Program-made: the position numbers and the translations under genes | Source of the DNA: Scalesia atractyloides | Taxonomy: Eukaryota > Streptophyta > Magnoliopsida > Asterales > Asteraceae | DNA length: 64,000 bases | Assembly (NCBI GenBank): GCA_947069175.1 | Contig: CAMTDV010000028.1 | Coordinates: 71,222,157-71,286,156 of the forward strand | Reading direction: 5' to 3' | In this document: one piece after another, positions 25,213 through 36,714 of the stretch | Layout: the number at the start of each line of letters is the position of its first letter | Position numbering within the stretch: the first letter of the stretch is position 1 | Notes under the pieces: model-generated | Seen by the model: only the letters and a program-made list of their open reading frames with translations | Told to the model about the DNA's origin: nothing | The model's database searches: none

Positions 25213-27040
25213 AGGTGCTTGGTTTATGTGAAATGCATCACTTGGCAAACCACTTCTCTCACACTTGCCATCAGTCCACCACCACTACAACACCAACACC
25301 CACCACTATCATCCATCTTTCATCTTTTAGAGTGTGTGGTAGTCTCGGGATCCAGAATTGATCGTAAGAGTTCTTGTCAAACAAAGGCAATGCTTGGCTA
25401 AATCTCTTACATCACTTGGTGAAGACAAATCTTTTATGCATTACTTTTGATTTCCAATCTTTGTCAAATCTTTATTTAAGTATGTATTAATGACCTTAAT
25501 AACTAATTTTTATATTGAAGGTGAACTTTATTTAAACATTATTCATGTTTCGTTGATTCACTCATTCGTGTCTTTACGGTCTATATAAAGCATGTTAACT
25601 ACCTGGAAGGGGTTAGAAGGGTGTTTGTGTAAAGTTCTTGTCTCATTCAATGCATAGATCCTGCGAGAACTTAGTTTAAGCTTATTAGGACTTCCCTTGA
25701 GCAGATAGCATCAAATCGGGGAGTAAGAACGGTTTGAACCCCTTACAAATAAACTACTATTAAAACTTTGCCCGGCCTTGTGGGACTGTATCCCTGTTGA
25801 CTCAGACCAATATGGTTGAGGGTAACGTCGCCTTCACAAGAGGGGTCTACCACTTTTCGCAGTAATAACTTACTTAATTATCTTTCAATATTCCGACCTT
25901 GCGGGACTGTATCCTTGCTGACTCAGACCAATAGGTTGAGAGTAGTGTCTGTCACACCCCGACCCGCAGCGGAAAAGGTGATCGGGGCATGATTGGGTTA
26001 TCATCAAAGCTCATGACATTTATTAAGCGTTTCATATTCATTAATACAAATTAAATGGAATTTTACAATAAATGTTACAACATGATCTAACTAACAATCT
26101 AAACTTCTTTGTTCTCTTCTAAGGCATATCCTATGTTTTCCTTGCTTCAACCGGTTCACCTGTATCATGTGTAAAAGGGTTTTTTGGATCAACATAATGT
26201 TGGCGAGTGAATCCTATGGAAAACATTTGAATAAATATATTTAAATTGATTATGAAATATGTGTACAACCAAACATGAGTAAAAATAGATGTAATCTTAA
26301 TCAACAATCATAAGATATTAAGTGAAACACACATGAACAATAATGGAACATTTAGAGGCACGCGATGCTCAACTCGTCTCTCACGAGGAACTGAGGGGCC
26401 TAATGAATGAATTGCATAACCATGATAATATGAATGACACAACTACAAACAATACAACTCAATGATATACACATAAACAATAATGAGTTTGATTTGTGGC
26501 ACGCGTTGTTCAACTCGTCTTCCACGAGGAACTGATGGGCTTAATGTATGAGTTTCATATGATATGACAAAAGGAAATAAGTAAATCACAACAATGAAAA
26601 CAATCTAAGTTTAAGTCATGATGTGGTATGACACAAGTTTAAATAAATAAATTAATTATTTTCATAACACATGACACACCCCAAAACGTGTAATTTAAAA
26701 GGGGGAGTTGTAAGATTCACTCACAGTGGGTGCGTTCGGTTGATGATGTTGAATGCACGCGAAGTGGTTTTAACCACGAGTGAGTTTAACCTAGAATAAT
26801 CGCATTATGGTTTGGTAAGTAAACGGATTTTATTAATCTATTTTAGTAGGATTGTTGGGTGTATTTTTGTGAGTTTGAGGCTATTTTCTAACCTTAAAAA
26901 TGTTATTTTTAAGTATTTTTAATTGATTTTTAATTAAAATAATTAAATAAAAATAAAAAAAATTGATTTTTTTCTGACCGTTGACCAGCCCGTTGACCGT
27001 TGACCTGACCGTTGACCGGTTCGAATGCGGAACACAAGTG

Positions 27041-27625
27041 CGTTGAGTGAGGCTCGAACCCGAGACCTCCCGTACGCGTGCACGCAGCTCTACCAACTGA
27101 GCTACGTGTCTAACCCGTTATAAATCTGATTTTAATTATATATATATATTAATTAGTTTAAACCGAAAATCATTTTGTTTTAAAAACAGTTTTAAGCGAA
27201 TCGGACATACACTCCACATGTCTCGAACCCGGGACCTGTGGTTTAATCTAACACACAGTCCACCGCTGGACTGTGTGTTTAACATGTTATATAATTCGAT
27301 TTTTATTATACTTAAATACAAATTATTTGTTTCCTTTTCTGCCTTATTTAAAAAGAAGAGATAATTGTCCGAGTCGGTGCAGAAGACCGGACTCGAACTC
27401 GTGACCAGTGATATAAACAAACACACAGTCCACCGCTGGACTGTGTGTCTAACTTGGTTATTATTCCGGTTATCAATATACTTAACATATACCAGTGGCG
27501 ACTCCGGTTCAGTTTAACAAAAAATGATTTTTATTAAGGCAGCGTGTGTGAGACGGGATTCGAACTCGAGACCTTTGCGTTTTATGTGCACACAGTCCAC
27601 CGCTGGACTGTGTGTCTAACCCGAT
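27041..27625 (-). repeat. Array of four sense-strand tRNA-like modules in the LTR
   Basis: On the minus strand, modules at about 27541-27620, 27367-27452, 27207-27280 and 27041-27110 have a common design: a GTTAGACAC-type leader (the module at 27207-27280 has GTTAAACAC), a D-arm-like hairpin and a T-arm-like B box. The 27041-27110 module keeps a perfect A box (TAGCTCAGTTGG) and GGTTCGAGCC. The other three have an elongated D-arm-like palindrome, CACAGTCCAGCGGTGGACTG, and B boxes GTTCGAATCC, GTTCGAGTCC and GGTTCGAGAC. A/B spacing is tRNA-like, but anticodon and acceptor stems are not convincing, so these are derived tRNA sequences rather than tRNA genes. Being downstream of the TATA box, they would lie in the element's RNA leader. 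Confidence 0.75.
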
Positions 27626-28053
27626 TAATAAGTTGATTTTAATTAAACTTATATGATAACGAATACATCGTCTTCTTCATTGAAATATAACCAGAGGTAA
27701 AGTCTGACTGTTTCGAGTTTTATTCAGGTTTCATTAACGTTTTACAGTTCATTAAGGTGAGATAAGGGTGAAAAGATAAAGAAAATAAGCGAAGAGGTAT
27801 ACCGACTGGACCCTCTGTTTTCCGGCAGAACTCCGGCGACAGCAATTCCTTCCGGCGACGAGTTCCTTGTAGCAGCGAGTCTCCAGGAAGCTTACAAAGG
27901 GTGTGGGTATCTCCGGTATAAGCTCAGAGGCTCAGTGAGGTTCAGAAATGAGGAAATCGGTTTTCCGGCGACAAACAGAAAAATTCCGGCGAGTGAGTTT
28001 TCGCCGAGAAAGGGTGTGGTTTTGAGCGAAAAGGTTTGCAGTCGGTTGTGGGT

Positions 28054-28064
28054 GAATTTATAAT
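28054..28064 (-). promoter_or_regulatory. Element 1 3' LTR TATA box
   Basis: ATTATAAATTC on the minus strand. The corresponding 5' LTR copy is at 34953-34963. Elements 2 and 3 have a TATAAATA box at the equivalent place. Confidence 0.6.
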
Positions 28065-28318
28065 GCAGAACGTTGAAGAATCTGGTCTGATTTCCGACTG
28101 TATTCATCGATTTAAATTTTCCGGCGGTTATGGTTTGGTCGCGGACTTCAAACATCGGTTATAACCGATGTCTTAATACTAGTTTACGTTATAACTGAAA
28201 GTGGTGTTAAAAGTTCGCGAGATTACCGGGATTCCGACGACTGAACTAATGGGCGTCGATTTTGAATTCGTAACGTCACTTTATCAATTAAAAGATTCTA
28301 TTATTTACCAAACAGAAC

Positions 28319-28397
28319 AAGTGGCGCAGTGGTTTGTGTGTGTGTGTTAAGACATGTTCCGGATCGGTACAGACCGGGTTCGAAACCCGGCAGAGGT
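28319..28397 (+). repeat. Class-II tRNA-like module, antisense to the element, in U3
   Basis: On the plus strand, AGTGGCGCAGTGGTTT resembles the A box of class-II (Leu/Ser type) tRNAs. About 45 bp later, CCGGGTTCGAAACCCGG (28374-28390) is a perfect T-arm with a seven-base loop and a canonical B box. The intervening sequence is long, as expected with an extended variable arm, but the anticodon stem is replaced by a GT run. Equivalent modules exist in all six LTRs. Confidence 0.65.
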
Positions 28398-28580
28398 ATT
28401 ATATTTTTATTTTGCGATTTTTGACAGTTTTTCAAAAACTAATTATATATTCTTGTATAATAATTGATTATGTATCGTTTAAAAATATTTTGGGCATTTA
28501 ATTCGCAACGAAATTTTTGACTGACTGTTCGGTTGATAAACGGAGCGGGTTTGGTAAATCCGTTTTTGACGGATGTTACA

Positions 28581-28620
28581 GTATCCCCTGCTTTTTAGAA
28601 ATTTCGTCCCGAAATTTAAA
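28581..28620 (-). promoter_or_regulatory. Polypurine tract and relic of the pol 3' end
   Basis: On the minus strand, immediately before the 3' LTR: AAAAAGCAGGGGATAC, a purine-rich plus-strand primer. Just upstream is AAATTTCGGGACGAAATTTC, whose reading LNFGTKF resembles the NFGDEI/NFRDEI end of Ty3 polyproteins in plants. The same motif stands before the PPT in elements 2 and 3. This suggests pol was deleted but its last codons were kept. Confidence 0.7.
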
Positions 28621-28891
28621 TAATGATATATTTTGACTAAAAAGGATGGTGATGTTTTGTTTGACAGTTGTATGCTCAAAAAAAATGAGGGTTTAAGTTT
28701 TTGTTCGAGGCGGTAACGTTCCTTGTAAGGGTTAAGTACCCTATCCAGGAATCGCTTTTTGTTGCCTACTGTATAAGTATTGATAAGCAGAAATGATTTG
28801 CTAAAAATGATATCATGCATAAGAATTTAGATACGTTTGGGAAAGTATGGTTATATCCTAAGGCAAAACTTCTAACACTACAACCTATTTG

Positions 28892-29047
28892 GAACATAAA
28901 TAAAAACACAACAACTGATATTTGAACATAAGTAAACACAACAGCTAATATTCGAACATGAATAAACACATCAGCAAATATTTGAACATGAATAAACACA
29001 TCAGCAAATATTTGAACATGAATAAACACAACAATAAATATTTGAAT
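28892..29047. repeat. 30-bp tandem repeat, five copies
   Basis: Units beginning GAACATGAATAAACACA at 28924, 28954, 28984 and 29014, with a diverged first copy near 28892. The array lies between the PPT and the hairpin-unit region of element 1 and is absent from elements 2 and 3. Confidence 0.85.
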
Positions 29048-29213
29048 CCACATTCTGATAGCATATATGTTTGAATGATGGAAGTTCCTCTCTCGATTGT
29101 TATGATGGAGAGGTTAGTTTATGTAGAAATGGATCACAATCCAATCTCTTTAAATAACATGATGATATAAATGTAACACAAATTCCAACCAAGGCAATAC
29201 TAAATCCTACATG
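29048..29213. other. Element 1 interior between repeat arrays
   Basis: Non-coding internal sequence; related blocks (a TCTGATAG motif, a GATGGAGAGGTTAGT motif, a CAATCCAAT motif) recur between hairpin units in element 3. Confidence 0.5.
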
Positions 29214-30240
29214 GAACTTCTCATAACCGCCTGATAATGCCTCTGATCCTTTGGCAAGAATACTTATATATAGGAAGTACCAGCGGCGTATCCACCATAT
29301 TCTTGCCAAATTTTCATTAGTTTTATCCACAAGTTATGATTGGTTACCAAGAAACTAATAAATCCTACATAGAACTTCTCATAACCGTCCGATAATGCCT
29401 CTGATCCTTTGACAAGAATACTTATATATAGGAAGTACCAGCGGCGTATCCACCATATTCTTGTCAAATTTTCATTGGTTTTATCAGTGAATTATGATTA
29501 GTCCTATAACTCTACAACCAATACAACAAACATAAAATACTGAAATGAAATATATCTGTGCGATCAAGGCTCAATCGAACGGAGCCGATCGTATTGCATG
29601 TACTTGAAAATGAAATGGATGTGCGCTCAAGGCTCAATCAAACGGAGCCGAACGTATTGAATGTACTGAAATTGAAATTGTGTGCTCAAGGCTCAATCAG
29701 ACGGAGCCGAGCGTATTGCATGTACTGAAAATGAATAACTTAACCACACAAACAGCCTATGCATGGAATCTCTCATAACCGCCTGATAATGCCTCTGATC
29801 ATTTGACAAGAATACTTATATATAGGAAGTACCAGCGGCGTATCCACCATATCCTTGTCAAATTTTCATTGACTTTATCCGCAAGTTATGGTTAGTTCGA
29901 TGCGACTCTACTACAAACACCACAACCACAAGATACTGATAATGAAATTGTCTGTGCGCTCAAGGCTCAATCAAACGGAGCCGAACGTATTGAATGAAAT
30001 TGTATGTGCGCTCAAGGCTCAATCAAACGGAGCCGAACGTATTGAATGTACTGAAATTGAACAACTTAATCTAAACAACCATCACACAATCATCCTATGC
30101 ATGGAACCTCTCATAACGGCCTGATAATGCCTCCGATCATTTGACAAGAATACTTGTATATAGGAAGTACCATCGGCGTATCCACCATATCCTTGTCAAA
30201 TTTTCATTGACTTTATCTGCAAGTTATGGTTAGTTCGATG
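29214..30240 (-). repeat. Four dispersed hairpin units of element 1
   Basis: Units of about 125 bp start at about 29214, 29371, 29765 and 30102. Each contains TTTGACAAGAATA, a TATATATAGGAAGTACC loop and the complementary TATTCTTGTCAAA. In the first unit both arms are changed together (TTTGGCAAGAATA 29250-29262 with TATTCTTGCCAAA 29298-29310), which keeps the pairing. Units 3 and 4 have one mismatch (TATCCTTG). The same unit is present once in element 2 and nine times in element 3. Confidence 0.85.
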
Positions 30241-30530
30241 CGACTCTACTACAAACACCACAACCACAAGATACTGATAATGGAATTGTATGTGCGCTCA
30301 AGGCTCAATCGAACGGAGCCGAACGTATTGCATGAACTGGAAATGTAAATTGAAATGTGCGCTCAAGGCTCAATCAAACGGAACCGAATGTATTGCATGA
30401 ACTGGAAATGTAAATTGAAATATGCGCTCAAGGCTCAATCAAACGGAGCCGAACGTATTGCATGTATTGAAATGTAAAATGAAATAACCGATCAAGGCTC
30501 AACAAACGGAGCCGATCGTGCGGGCACGCC
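29555..30530. repeat. Array of nine GGCTC...GAGCC hairpin repeats
   Basis: Nine copies of AAGGCTCAATC-AACGGAGCCGA at about 29566, 29628, 29687, 29960, 30014, 30299, 30364, 30428 and 30493, interleaved with the hairpin units. GGCTC and GAGCC pair around a nine-base loop. In the first copy (29561-29591) the stem is extended by CGATC/GATCG. One reverse-orientation copy lies in each LTR of element 2 (about 46532-46560 and 61565-61595). Confidence 0.85.
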
Positions 30531-30684
30531 CTGATCAACCGCATAATAAAATGGGGATCAAACTCAACCTCGATGGATGGGGAGCTGCGGCCTCGGCAAA
30601 AGCATATACTGAAAACAATATATAATATATAATATACCATAATTACTCTAACAGTCTACACATGTGATAAAGAAAAACATAAAA

Positions 30685-32051
30685 CTAAACGATAGAAGTT
30701 GAATCTGGATCTTCGGCGAAAAGGACTAGTTGAGTATCTTCATCTGGGCTGTCATTATCTTCGACAGGGTTGGCGTTGATATTGAAGACTCTTCCTCTTG
30801 CTGGTGGCATAGTGGTTGGGTTTTCTTGGTTTACTTGGTTAACTGGGTTTGATTGGGCTTGAGTGTTGATAACGTTAACCAATTGAGGGCATGTGTTTCT
30901 AAAGTGGGTAGGGTCGCCACAATTGAAAAAGCTCGAGCATATGGGAACATGGGGTATTGGGGTTGTTGATAGGCTTGGGCCATGTTTTGAGTAGGGGAAA
31001 AGGTTTGGTCTTGAAAAGTGCGACAAACATTGCTCAAATGACCATAGCGTCCACAAGTTGCACATAGACGACAAGGTAGGGTATGGGGATGGTGATAAAA
31101 ACAGTTGTTGAATCGAGGGTGAGGTCCAAGATATGGTTTCTTATTTGGGTAAGCTGAGTTGGGTGCCACTTGGGTGATTGGGATAGCTCGAATGGGTATG
31201 GCATGTAAAACTGGTTGATTTCGTTGAGTAGCAGCGAAAAGTCGCCCGACTCTTCTTCTCTTAGGATTGGTTTGAGTGAAGTCGGAGGTTTCAGTCGATT
31301 CTTTATCCTTCTTCTTCTCCTCCTTGAAGTCTTTGTTTCGGATTCGGTTCTCGGTGAGCTCTGTTGCTAGCTCCATTGCTGCTTCCAAAGTTGCAGGCTT
31401 GATACTTATAATAGGGTCTTGAATCTTTGACGGAAGACCACGAATGTAGTGCTCGATCAAACGGTAGAGGGGAGTGAACATGTTGGGAACCATTTGATGT
31501 AACTCGAGGAATTCTTTGTTGTAGGTGATGTGGTCTCCTTCCACTTGCTTCAATGAGTAGAATTCATCTTCTAACTTCTTGATTTCGCTCCTTGGGCAAA
31601 ATCGTCTGGTCATGATTTCCTTCAATTCGTTCCAAGTTAAGGACATAGCATCTTCCACACCTCGTTTGGCCTTCTCTGTGTTCCACCAAGTAAGTGCTAC
31701 CCCATATAATCGACCGGTAGCATATCGCACTTTGCGATCGTCAGGGCAATCGCAATTTAGAAATGTGTTCTCCATCTCTTCAAACCAATGGAGGAGTGCG
31801 GTGACGCTTTCAGTTCCTTTGTATTTCGGAGGGTCGCATGATTTGAAATTCTTGTAGGTGCATTTGGTGGTATTTGGGGAAGAGTTGAAAATGTTTTGGT
31901 TTGCTTGATTGACAGGATTTGCGGTGAGTGCTTGCTGAACTTGGATTACAATATTGGGTATTACGGTTGCCATTTGTTGAGCGATTAAGGCAGCCATGCG
32001 CTCGCGGGCTTTTCTTGCTCTCGTCTTCCTACGGGCGAGGTTAGAAGACAT
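30685..32051 (-). pseudogene. Element 1 gag, one frameshift from intact
   Basis: The ATG at 32051 opens a frame of about 455 codons in total. Residues about 60-240 match a Ty3/Gypsy Gag capsid domain (FKSCDPPKY, LLHWFEEME, ALTWWNTEK, TRRFCPRSEIKKLEDEF, HYIRGLPSKIQD). A lysine-rich linker follows, then two zinc knuckles: CATCGRYGHLSNVC and, after a shift, CGDPTHFRNTCP with its preceding FN. A single-base deletion at about 30930 within a T run, just before knuckle 2, changes frame; the rest runs to the stop at 30685. Gag binds RNA and assembles virus-like particles. No pol follows. Programmed frameshifting is possible but unlikely, because elements 2 and 3 have the knuckle without this deletion. 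Confidence 0.85.
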
Positions 32052-32834
32052 CTACAAGGAATACATGACAAGAGTATGAGTTGGATGCTTTTGAGATCAT
32101 GGGTCGCATTCAAGAACGAACATTCATAAAATAATTATAGATAACTAAATTACTACATCCATGGGATGTCTTGGGTTTGCTCGCTGTTAGGCCCTACATG
32201 CCGCCATACTTTACCTGTGTAATCATGTGGGCCCCCATGAATACCGGTTTTTCATATGGTTCGCACGGGTTTGCCAGGTTGCGTACACAAAAACCCGGAG
32301 AAAATCGAGAAATATGTATACAACGTGTGATATTCGGAATGTGTCCAGGTGTAGACGCGGTGACAACTCAAAGTAGGGTTAGTTCGAACGACGTTTGGTG
32401 TGGCATGCTTTGGCCTAATAGGTCCTTCGTACTCTCATCGTTGGTCCCCAGGTAGGCAAACTGGTCCGTTATATTGGATTTATACGAATGCCAGCCTAGA
32501 CAGGACGTTCCGACTACCGGTACTTGTACCCTTCCAGTTACTACATGCCCGTCGCAGAACTTACTTTGATGAGATTTGAAAATTGCACAAAATCTTTGGA
32601 TAATGAGAGTATGAAAATAAATTGAATACATGAACATCGATATATGTATAATGAATATGTATATATGTATGATGAATATGTATATAAGCATGTATGTTTG
32701 ACTGAAATATAAACAAATATGAAACAAATAAATATCACAAGTTTGTATGTAACCACCTAATCAATTAAAATTTAGGCAGACTATAGTATAGGCTCTAATG
32801 GTCTAATAACCTATCATATATCCCTATAGTCATG
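32052..32834 (-). other. Element 1 leader (PBS to gag), with a highly conserved block
   Basis: Untranslated leader on the minus strand. The block 32383-32575 is nearly identical to 47310-47500 (element 2) and 57700-57892 (element 3). A frame through it is open in all three, but its start differs. Confidence 0.6.
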
Positions 32835-32846
32835 GCTCTGATACCA
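32835..32846 (-). promoter_or_regulatory. Initiator-Met primer-binding site, element 1
   Basis: TGGTATCAGAGC on the minus strand, complementary to the 3' end of initiator tRNA-Met, three bases after the 5' LTR (at 32850). It fixes the sense strand. Confidence 0.93.
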
Positions 32847-33939
32847 ATCTGTCACACCCCGACCCGCAGCGGAAAAGGTGATCCGGGCATGATTGGGTTA
32901 TCATCAAAGCTCATGACATTTATTAAGCGTTTCATATTCATTAATACAAATTAAATGGAATTTTACAATAAATGTTACAACATGATCTAACTAACAATCT
33001 AAACTTCTTTGTTCTCTTCTAAGGCATATCCTATGTTTTCCTTGCTTCAACCGGTTCACCTGTATCATGTGTAAAAGGGTTTTTTGGATCAACATAATGT
33101 TGGCGAGTGAATCCTATGGAAAACATTTGAACAAATATATTTAAATTGATTATGAAATATGTGCACAACCAAACATGAGTAAAAATAGATGTAATATTAA
33201 TCAACAATCATAAGATATTAAGTGAAACACACATGAACAATAATGGAACATTTAGAGGCACGCGATGCTCAACTCGTCTCTCACGAGGAACTGAGGGGCC
33301 TAATGAATGAATTGCATAACCATGATAATATGAATGACACAACTACAAACAATACAACTCAATGATATACACATAAACAATAATGAGTTTGATTTGTGGC
33401 ACGCGTTGTTCAACTCGTCTTCCACGAGGAACTGATGGGCTTAATGTATGAGTTTCATATGATATGACAAAAGGAAATAAGTAAATCACAACAATGAAAA
33501 CAATCTAAGTTTAAGTCATGATGTGGTATGGCACAAGTTTAAATAAATAAATTAATTATGTTCATAACACATGACACACCCCAAAACGTGTAATTTAAAA
33601 GGGGGAGTTGTAAGATTCACTCACAGTGGGTGCGTTCGGTTGATGATGTTGAATGCACGCGAAGTGGTTTTAACCACGAGTGAGTTTAACCTAGAATAAT
33701 CGCATTATGGTTTGGTAAGTAAACGGATTTTATTAATCTATTTTAGTAGGATTGTTGGGTGTATTTTTGTGAGTTTGAGGCTATTTTCTAACCTTAAAAA
33801 TGTTATTTTTAAGTATTTTTAATTGATTTTTAATTAAAATAATTAAATAAAAATAAAAAAATTGATTTTTTTCTGACCGTTGACCAGCCCGTTGACCGTT
33901 GACCTGACCGTTGACCGGTTCGAATGCGGAACACAAGTG

Positions 33940-34525
33940 CGTTGAGTGAGGCTCGAACCCGAGACCTCCCGTACGCGTGCACGCAGCTCTACCAACTGAG
34001 CTACGTGTCTAACCCGTTATAAATCTGATTTTAATTATATATATATATTAATTAGTTTAAACCGAAAATCATTTTGTTTTAAAAACAGTTTTAAGCGAAT
34101 CGGACATACACTCCACAGGTCTCGAACCCGGGACCTGTGGTTTAATCTAACACACAGTCCACCGCTGGACTGTGTGTTTAACATGTTATATAATTCGATT
34201 TTTATTATACTTAAATACAAATTATTTGTTTCCTTTTCTGCCTTATTTAAAAAGAAGAGATAATTGTCCGAGTCGGTGCAGAAGACCGGACTCGAACTCG
34301 TGACCAGTGATATAAACAAACACACAGTCCACCGCTGGACTGTGTGTCTAACTTGGTTATTATTCCGGTTATCAATATACTTAACATATACCAGTGGCGA
34401 CTCCGGTTCAGTTTAACAAAAAATGATTTTTATTAAGGCAGCGTGTGTGAGACGGGATTCGAACTCGAGACCTTTGCGTTTTATGTGCACACAGTCCACC
34501 GCTGGACTGTGTGTCTAACCCGATT
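33940..34525 (-). repeat. Four sense tRNA-like modules, element 1 5' LTR
   Basis: Same order and sequence as in the 3' LTR. The A box TAGCTCAGTTGG is at the module nearest the internal region (33940-34009). The 34106-34180 module has ACAGGTCTCG where the 3' LTR has ACATGTCTCG. Confidence 0.75.
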
Positions 34526-35217
34526 AATAAGTTGATTTTAATTAAACTTATATGATAACGAATACATCGTCTTCTTCATTGAAATATAACCAGAGGTAAA
34601 GTCTGACTGTTTCGAGTTTTATTCAGGTTTCATTAACGTTTTACAGTTCATTAAGGTGAGATAAGGGTGAAAAGATAAAGAAAATAAGCGAAGAGGTATA
34701 CCGACTGGACCCTCTGTTTTCCGGCAGAACTCCGGCGACAGCAATTCCTTCCGGCGACGAGTTCCTTGTAGCAGCGAGTCTCCAGGAAGCTTACAAAGGG
34801 TGTGGGTATCTCCGGTATAAGCTCAGAGGCTCAGTGAGGTTCAGAAATGAGGAAATCGGTTTTCCGGCGACAAACAGAAAAATTCCGGCGAGTGAGTTTT
34901 CGCCGAGAAAGGGTGTGGTTTTGAGCGAAAAGGTTTGCAGTCGGTTGTGGGTGAATTTATAATGCAGAACGTTGAAGAATCTGGTCTGATTTCCGACTGT
35001 ATTCATCGATTTAAATTTTCCGGCGGTTATGGTTTGGTCGCGGACTTCAAACATCGGTTATAACCGATGTCTTAATACTAGTTTACGTTATAACTGAAAG
35101 TGGTGTTAAAAGTTCGCGAGATTACCGGGATTCCGACGACTGAACTAATGGGCGTCGATTTGAATTCGTAACGTCACTTTATCAATTAAAAGATTCTATT
35201 ATTTACCAAACAGAACA

Positions 35218-35296
35218 AGTGGCGCAGTGGTTTGTGTGTGTGTGTTAAGACATGTTCCGGATCGGTACAGACCCGGGCTCGAAACCCGGCAGAGGT
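35218..35296 (+). repeat. Class-II tRNA-like module, element 1 5' LTR U3
   Basis: Partner of 28319-28397, with a C insertion and a T-to-C change in the T-arm. It is antisense to the element and upstream of the TATA box. Confidence 0.6.
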
Positions 35297-35896
35297 ATTA
35301 TATTTTTATTTTGCGATTTTTGACAGTTTTTCAAAAACTAATTATATATTCTTGTATAATAATTGATTATGTATCGTTTAAAAATATTTTGGGCATTTAA
35401 TTCGCAACGAAATTTTTGACTGACTGTTCGGTTGATAAACGGAGCGGGTTTGGTAAATCCGTTTTTGACGGATGTTACAGTATCGTCTTCACAAGTAGGG
35501 CCTACTAATATAACTAAGATAATCTTTTAAAATGCTCAAAGTTCGAAAATCATCAAAGGATATGTAAAAGAGGAGTCAGATCAAGTGATTCGTTCTTGTC
35601 TACTTGTTTTCCTTTTTATTTACGTTTTTACTTTTATATATTTTAAACTTTCAAAACTTTTATAAAAAATTGGTTAGGTTAGACGTTAATGATAAGCCGA
35701 TATGAAAAGTTATTGTGTCCTTGGACGACCTCGGTATCTTACCATCACTATACTATGTCCATGATAGGTGCACTTGCCCTAACGTGTGGAGAGTGGTAGT
35801 ATTGTATCGTGTTTTTTAAATTTAAAGCTTGATCTACGAGTAAAAAATATTTAAAATATAACAAAATATATAACCCGCTCGCATCACGTCGATAAC

Positions 35897-36714
35897 TCCG
35901 GTGATTATGTACGATTGATACACTTATAGTGGAAGCAAACTAAACTTTCACTCTATGATGTATAACCATATGACCGTGTCTTACACAATAGCATATGCTT
36001 ATTTAACAAACATAGACTTAAGTTGTCACATGTTCTAATTACATAAGTGTCTTCTCATTACTTTTACAAGTGTTGGTACATATGCCCTCTACCTTATAAA
36101 CTAAACAAACACCCGTACAGGTTTGGTGTACTACCATTTTAATAGACGGTGGCATACTACTTATTATGAATTTATTTTACTACTAGGTGAACATACTGGG
36201 AGGGTTCATCATGGTTTCCCCAACCTCAATACCTCATTGTGTATTCATGGATACAGAGTACCCCGATTCTCAGGTATGTATGGTACATCATATTCATTTA
36301 TTTATGCAAGTGTCGGTGTGTTGTCGACCTTACATAGTCTTAACAACTCTTTCACCTTATGAATATTTATAATACAAACATATAGTTTGGGAAAACATTC
36401 ATGATACTCACGTTCACATGAGCCTAGTATCAAAGACTTAGCAATCATTCTTCGTACTCTAGTACAATCTAGCTATCCTGACCTATGACATTCTTAGCGG
36501 CAAGTGTATTAAGTCTCATTATTACTTAGTATTCAGAATCCAAGTAATTAAGCCAAAGGTTTCCATTATTCATACTTAAGTATTTTTAATGTGATCAAGT
36601 CTCAATAATGTCTAAGTCTTAGTCATCTTGGTCCCTAAGATGTTCGGGTTAAATCTTAGGTATTCTCAATGCAATACCTAATTCGTTAAAACCTCAGGCT
36701 CTAATACCAACTAT
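35897..36714 (-). other. Non-coding remainder of copy 1, leader-like relic of an older element
   Basis: Ends in a degenerate PBS (next entry). Read on the minus strand it is what a retrotransposon leader would be, but no Gag is present. The two short overlapping plus-strand ORFs (79 and 61 codons) lack recognisable features and are kept in copy 2 through the duplication. Confidence 0.4.

Larger units (their letters stand above)
25950..28580 (-). repeat. Element 1, 3' LTR (2.63 kb)
   Basis: Plus-strand ends TGTCACACCCCGACC...GGATGTTACA. Internal landmarks from the right (sense start): a class-II tRNA-like module on the opposite strand (28319-28397), a TATA box (28054-28064), four sense tRNA-like modules (27041-27625), then two copies of a GGCACGCG...CAACTCGTCT...GAGGAACTGA motif (about 26357 and 26498). 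The short ORFs of 87 and 96 codons within it are conserved only because the LTR is. Confidence 0.93.
25950..35479 (-). mobile_element. Element 1: complete gag-only LTR retrotransposon, minus sense, 9.5 kb
   Basis: Two LTRs (32850-35479 as 5' and 25950-28580 as 3' in the sense direction), an initiator-Met PBS, one gag frame and a polypurine tract. The flanks GTGTC (25945-25949) and GTATC (35480-35484) are a 5-bp target duplication with one change, and it interrupts an older LTR. By eye the LTRs differ at about eight substitutions and three 1-bp indels over 2.63 kb, so insertion is recent. No protease, RT, RNase H or integrase frame exists in the 4.27-kb interior. It is non-autonomous and structurally similar to the TR-GAG/LARD classes, but with unusually long LTRs. 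Confidence 0.93.
32850..35479 (-). repeat. Element 1, 5' LTR (2.63 kb)
   Basis: Near-identical copy of 25950-28580. Sense tRNA-like modules are at about 33940-34009, 34106-34180, 34266-34354 and 34440-34524, the TATA box at 34953-34963, and the antisense class-II module at about 35218-35296. Where the 3' LTR has AGACCGGGTTCG this copy has AGACCCGGGCTCG, so its T loop is altered. Confidence 0.93.
24663..35891 (+). mobile_element. Solo LTR in copy 1, split by element 1
   Basis: Starts TGATGTGCGC at 24663, is interrupted at 25949 by element 1 and its 5-bp duplication, resumes at 35485 and ends at about 35891 (net about 1.69 kb). The 5-mers GTAAC (24658-24662) and ATAAC (35892-35896) are a one-mismatch target duplication. 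The last bases (GCATCACGTCG) differ from the CA-ended sister at 3722-5426 (GCATCACACCA), so the terminus has decayed. No PBS or internal domain adjoins it. Sense is plus, as shown by the TATA box at 25204. Confidence 0.8.

Noticed and set aside
27041..27110. Functional tRNA gene with A and B boxes
   Set aside because: Anticodon and acceptor stems do not pair convincingly and no poly-T terminator follows at tRNA distance; annotated as a tRNA-like module.
27136..27426. 96-codon ORF (repeated at 34035-34325)
   Set aside because: Identity comes from the two LTRs being near-identical; it crosses the tRNA-like modules and is not kept in element 3.
29888..30124. 78-codon ORF over the hairpin repeats
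   Set aside because: Reads through tandem repeats on the antisense strand of element 1; repeat by-product.
29214..30240. CRISPR-like array
   Set aside because: Regular repeats with spacers, but in a plant retrotransposon; units are long, contain large hairpins, and the spacers are related to each other.
31579..31857. 92-codon ORF antisense to gag (also 56889-57167, 47979-48299)
   Set aside because: Mirror frame of the conserved Gag capsid region; its conservation follows from gag.
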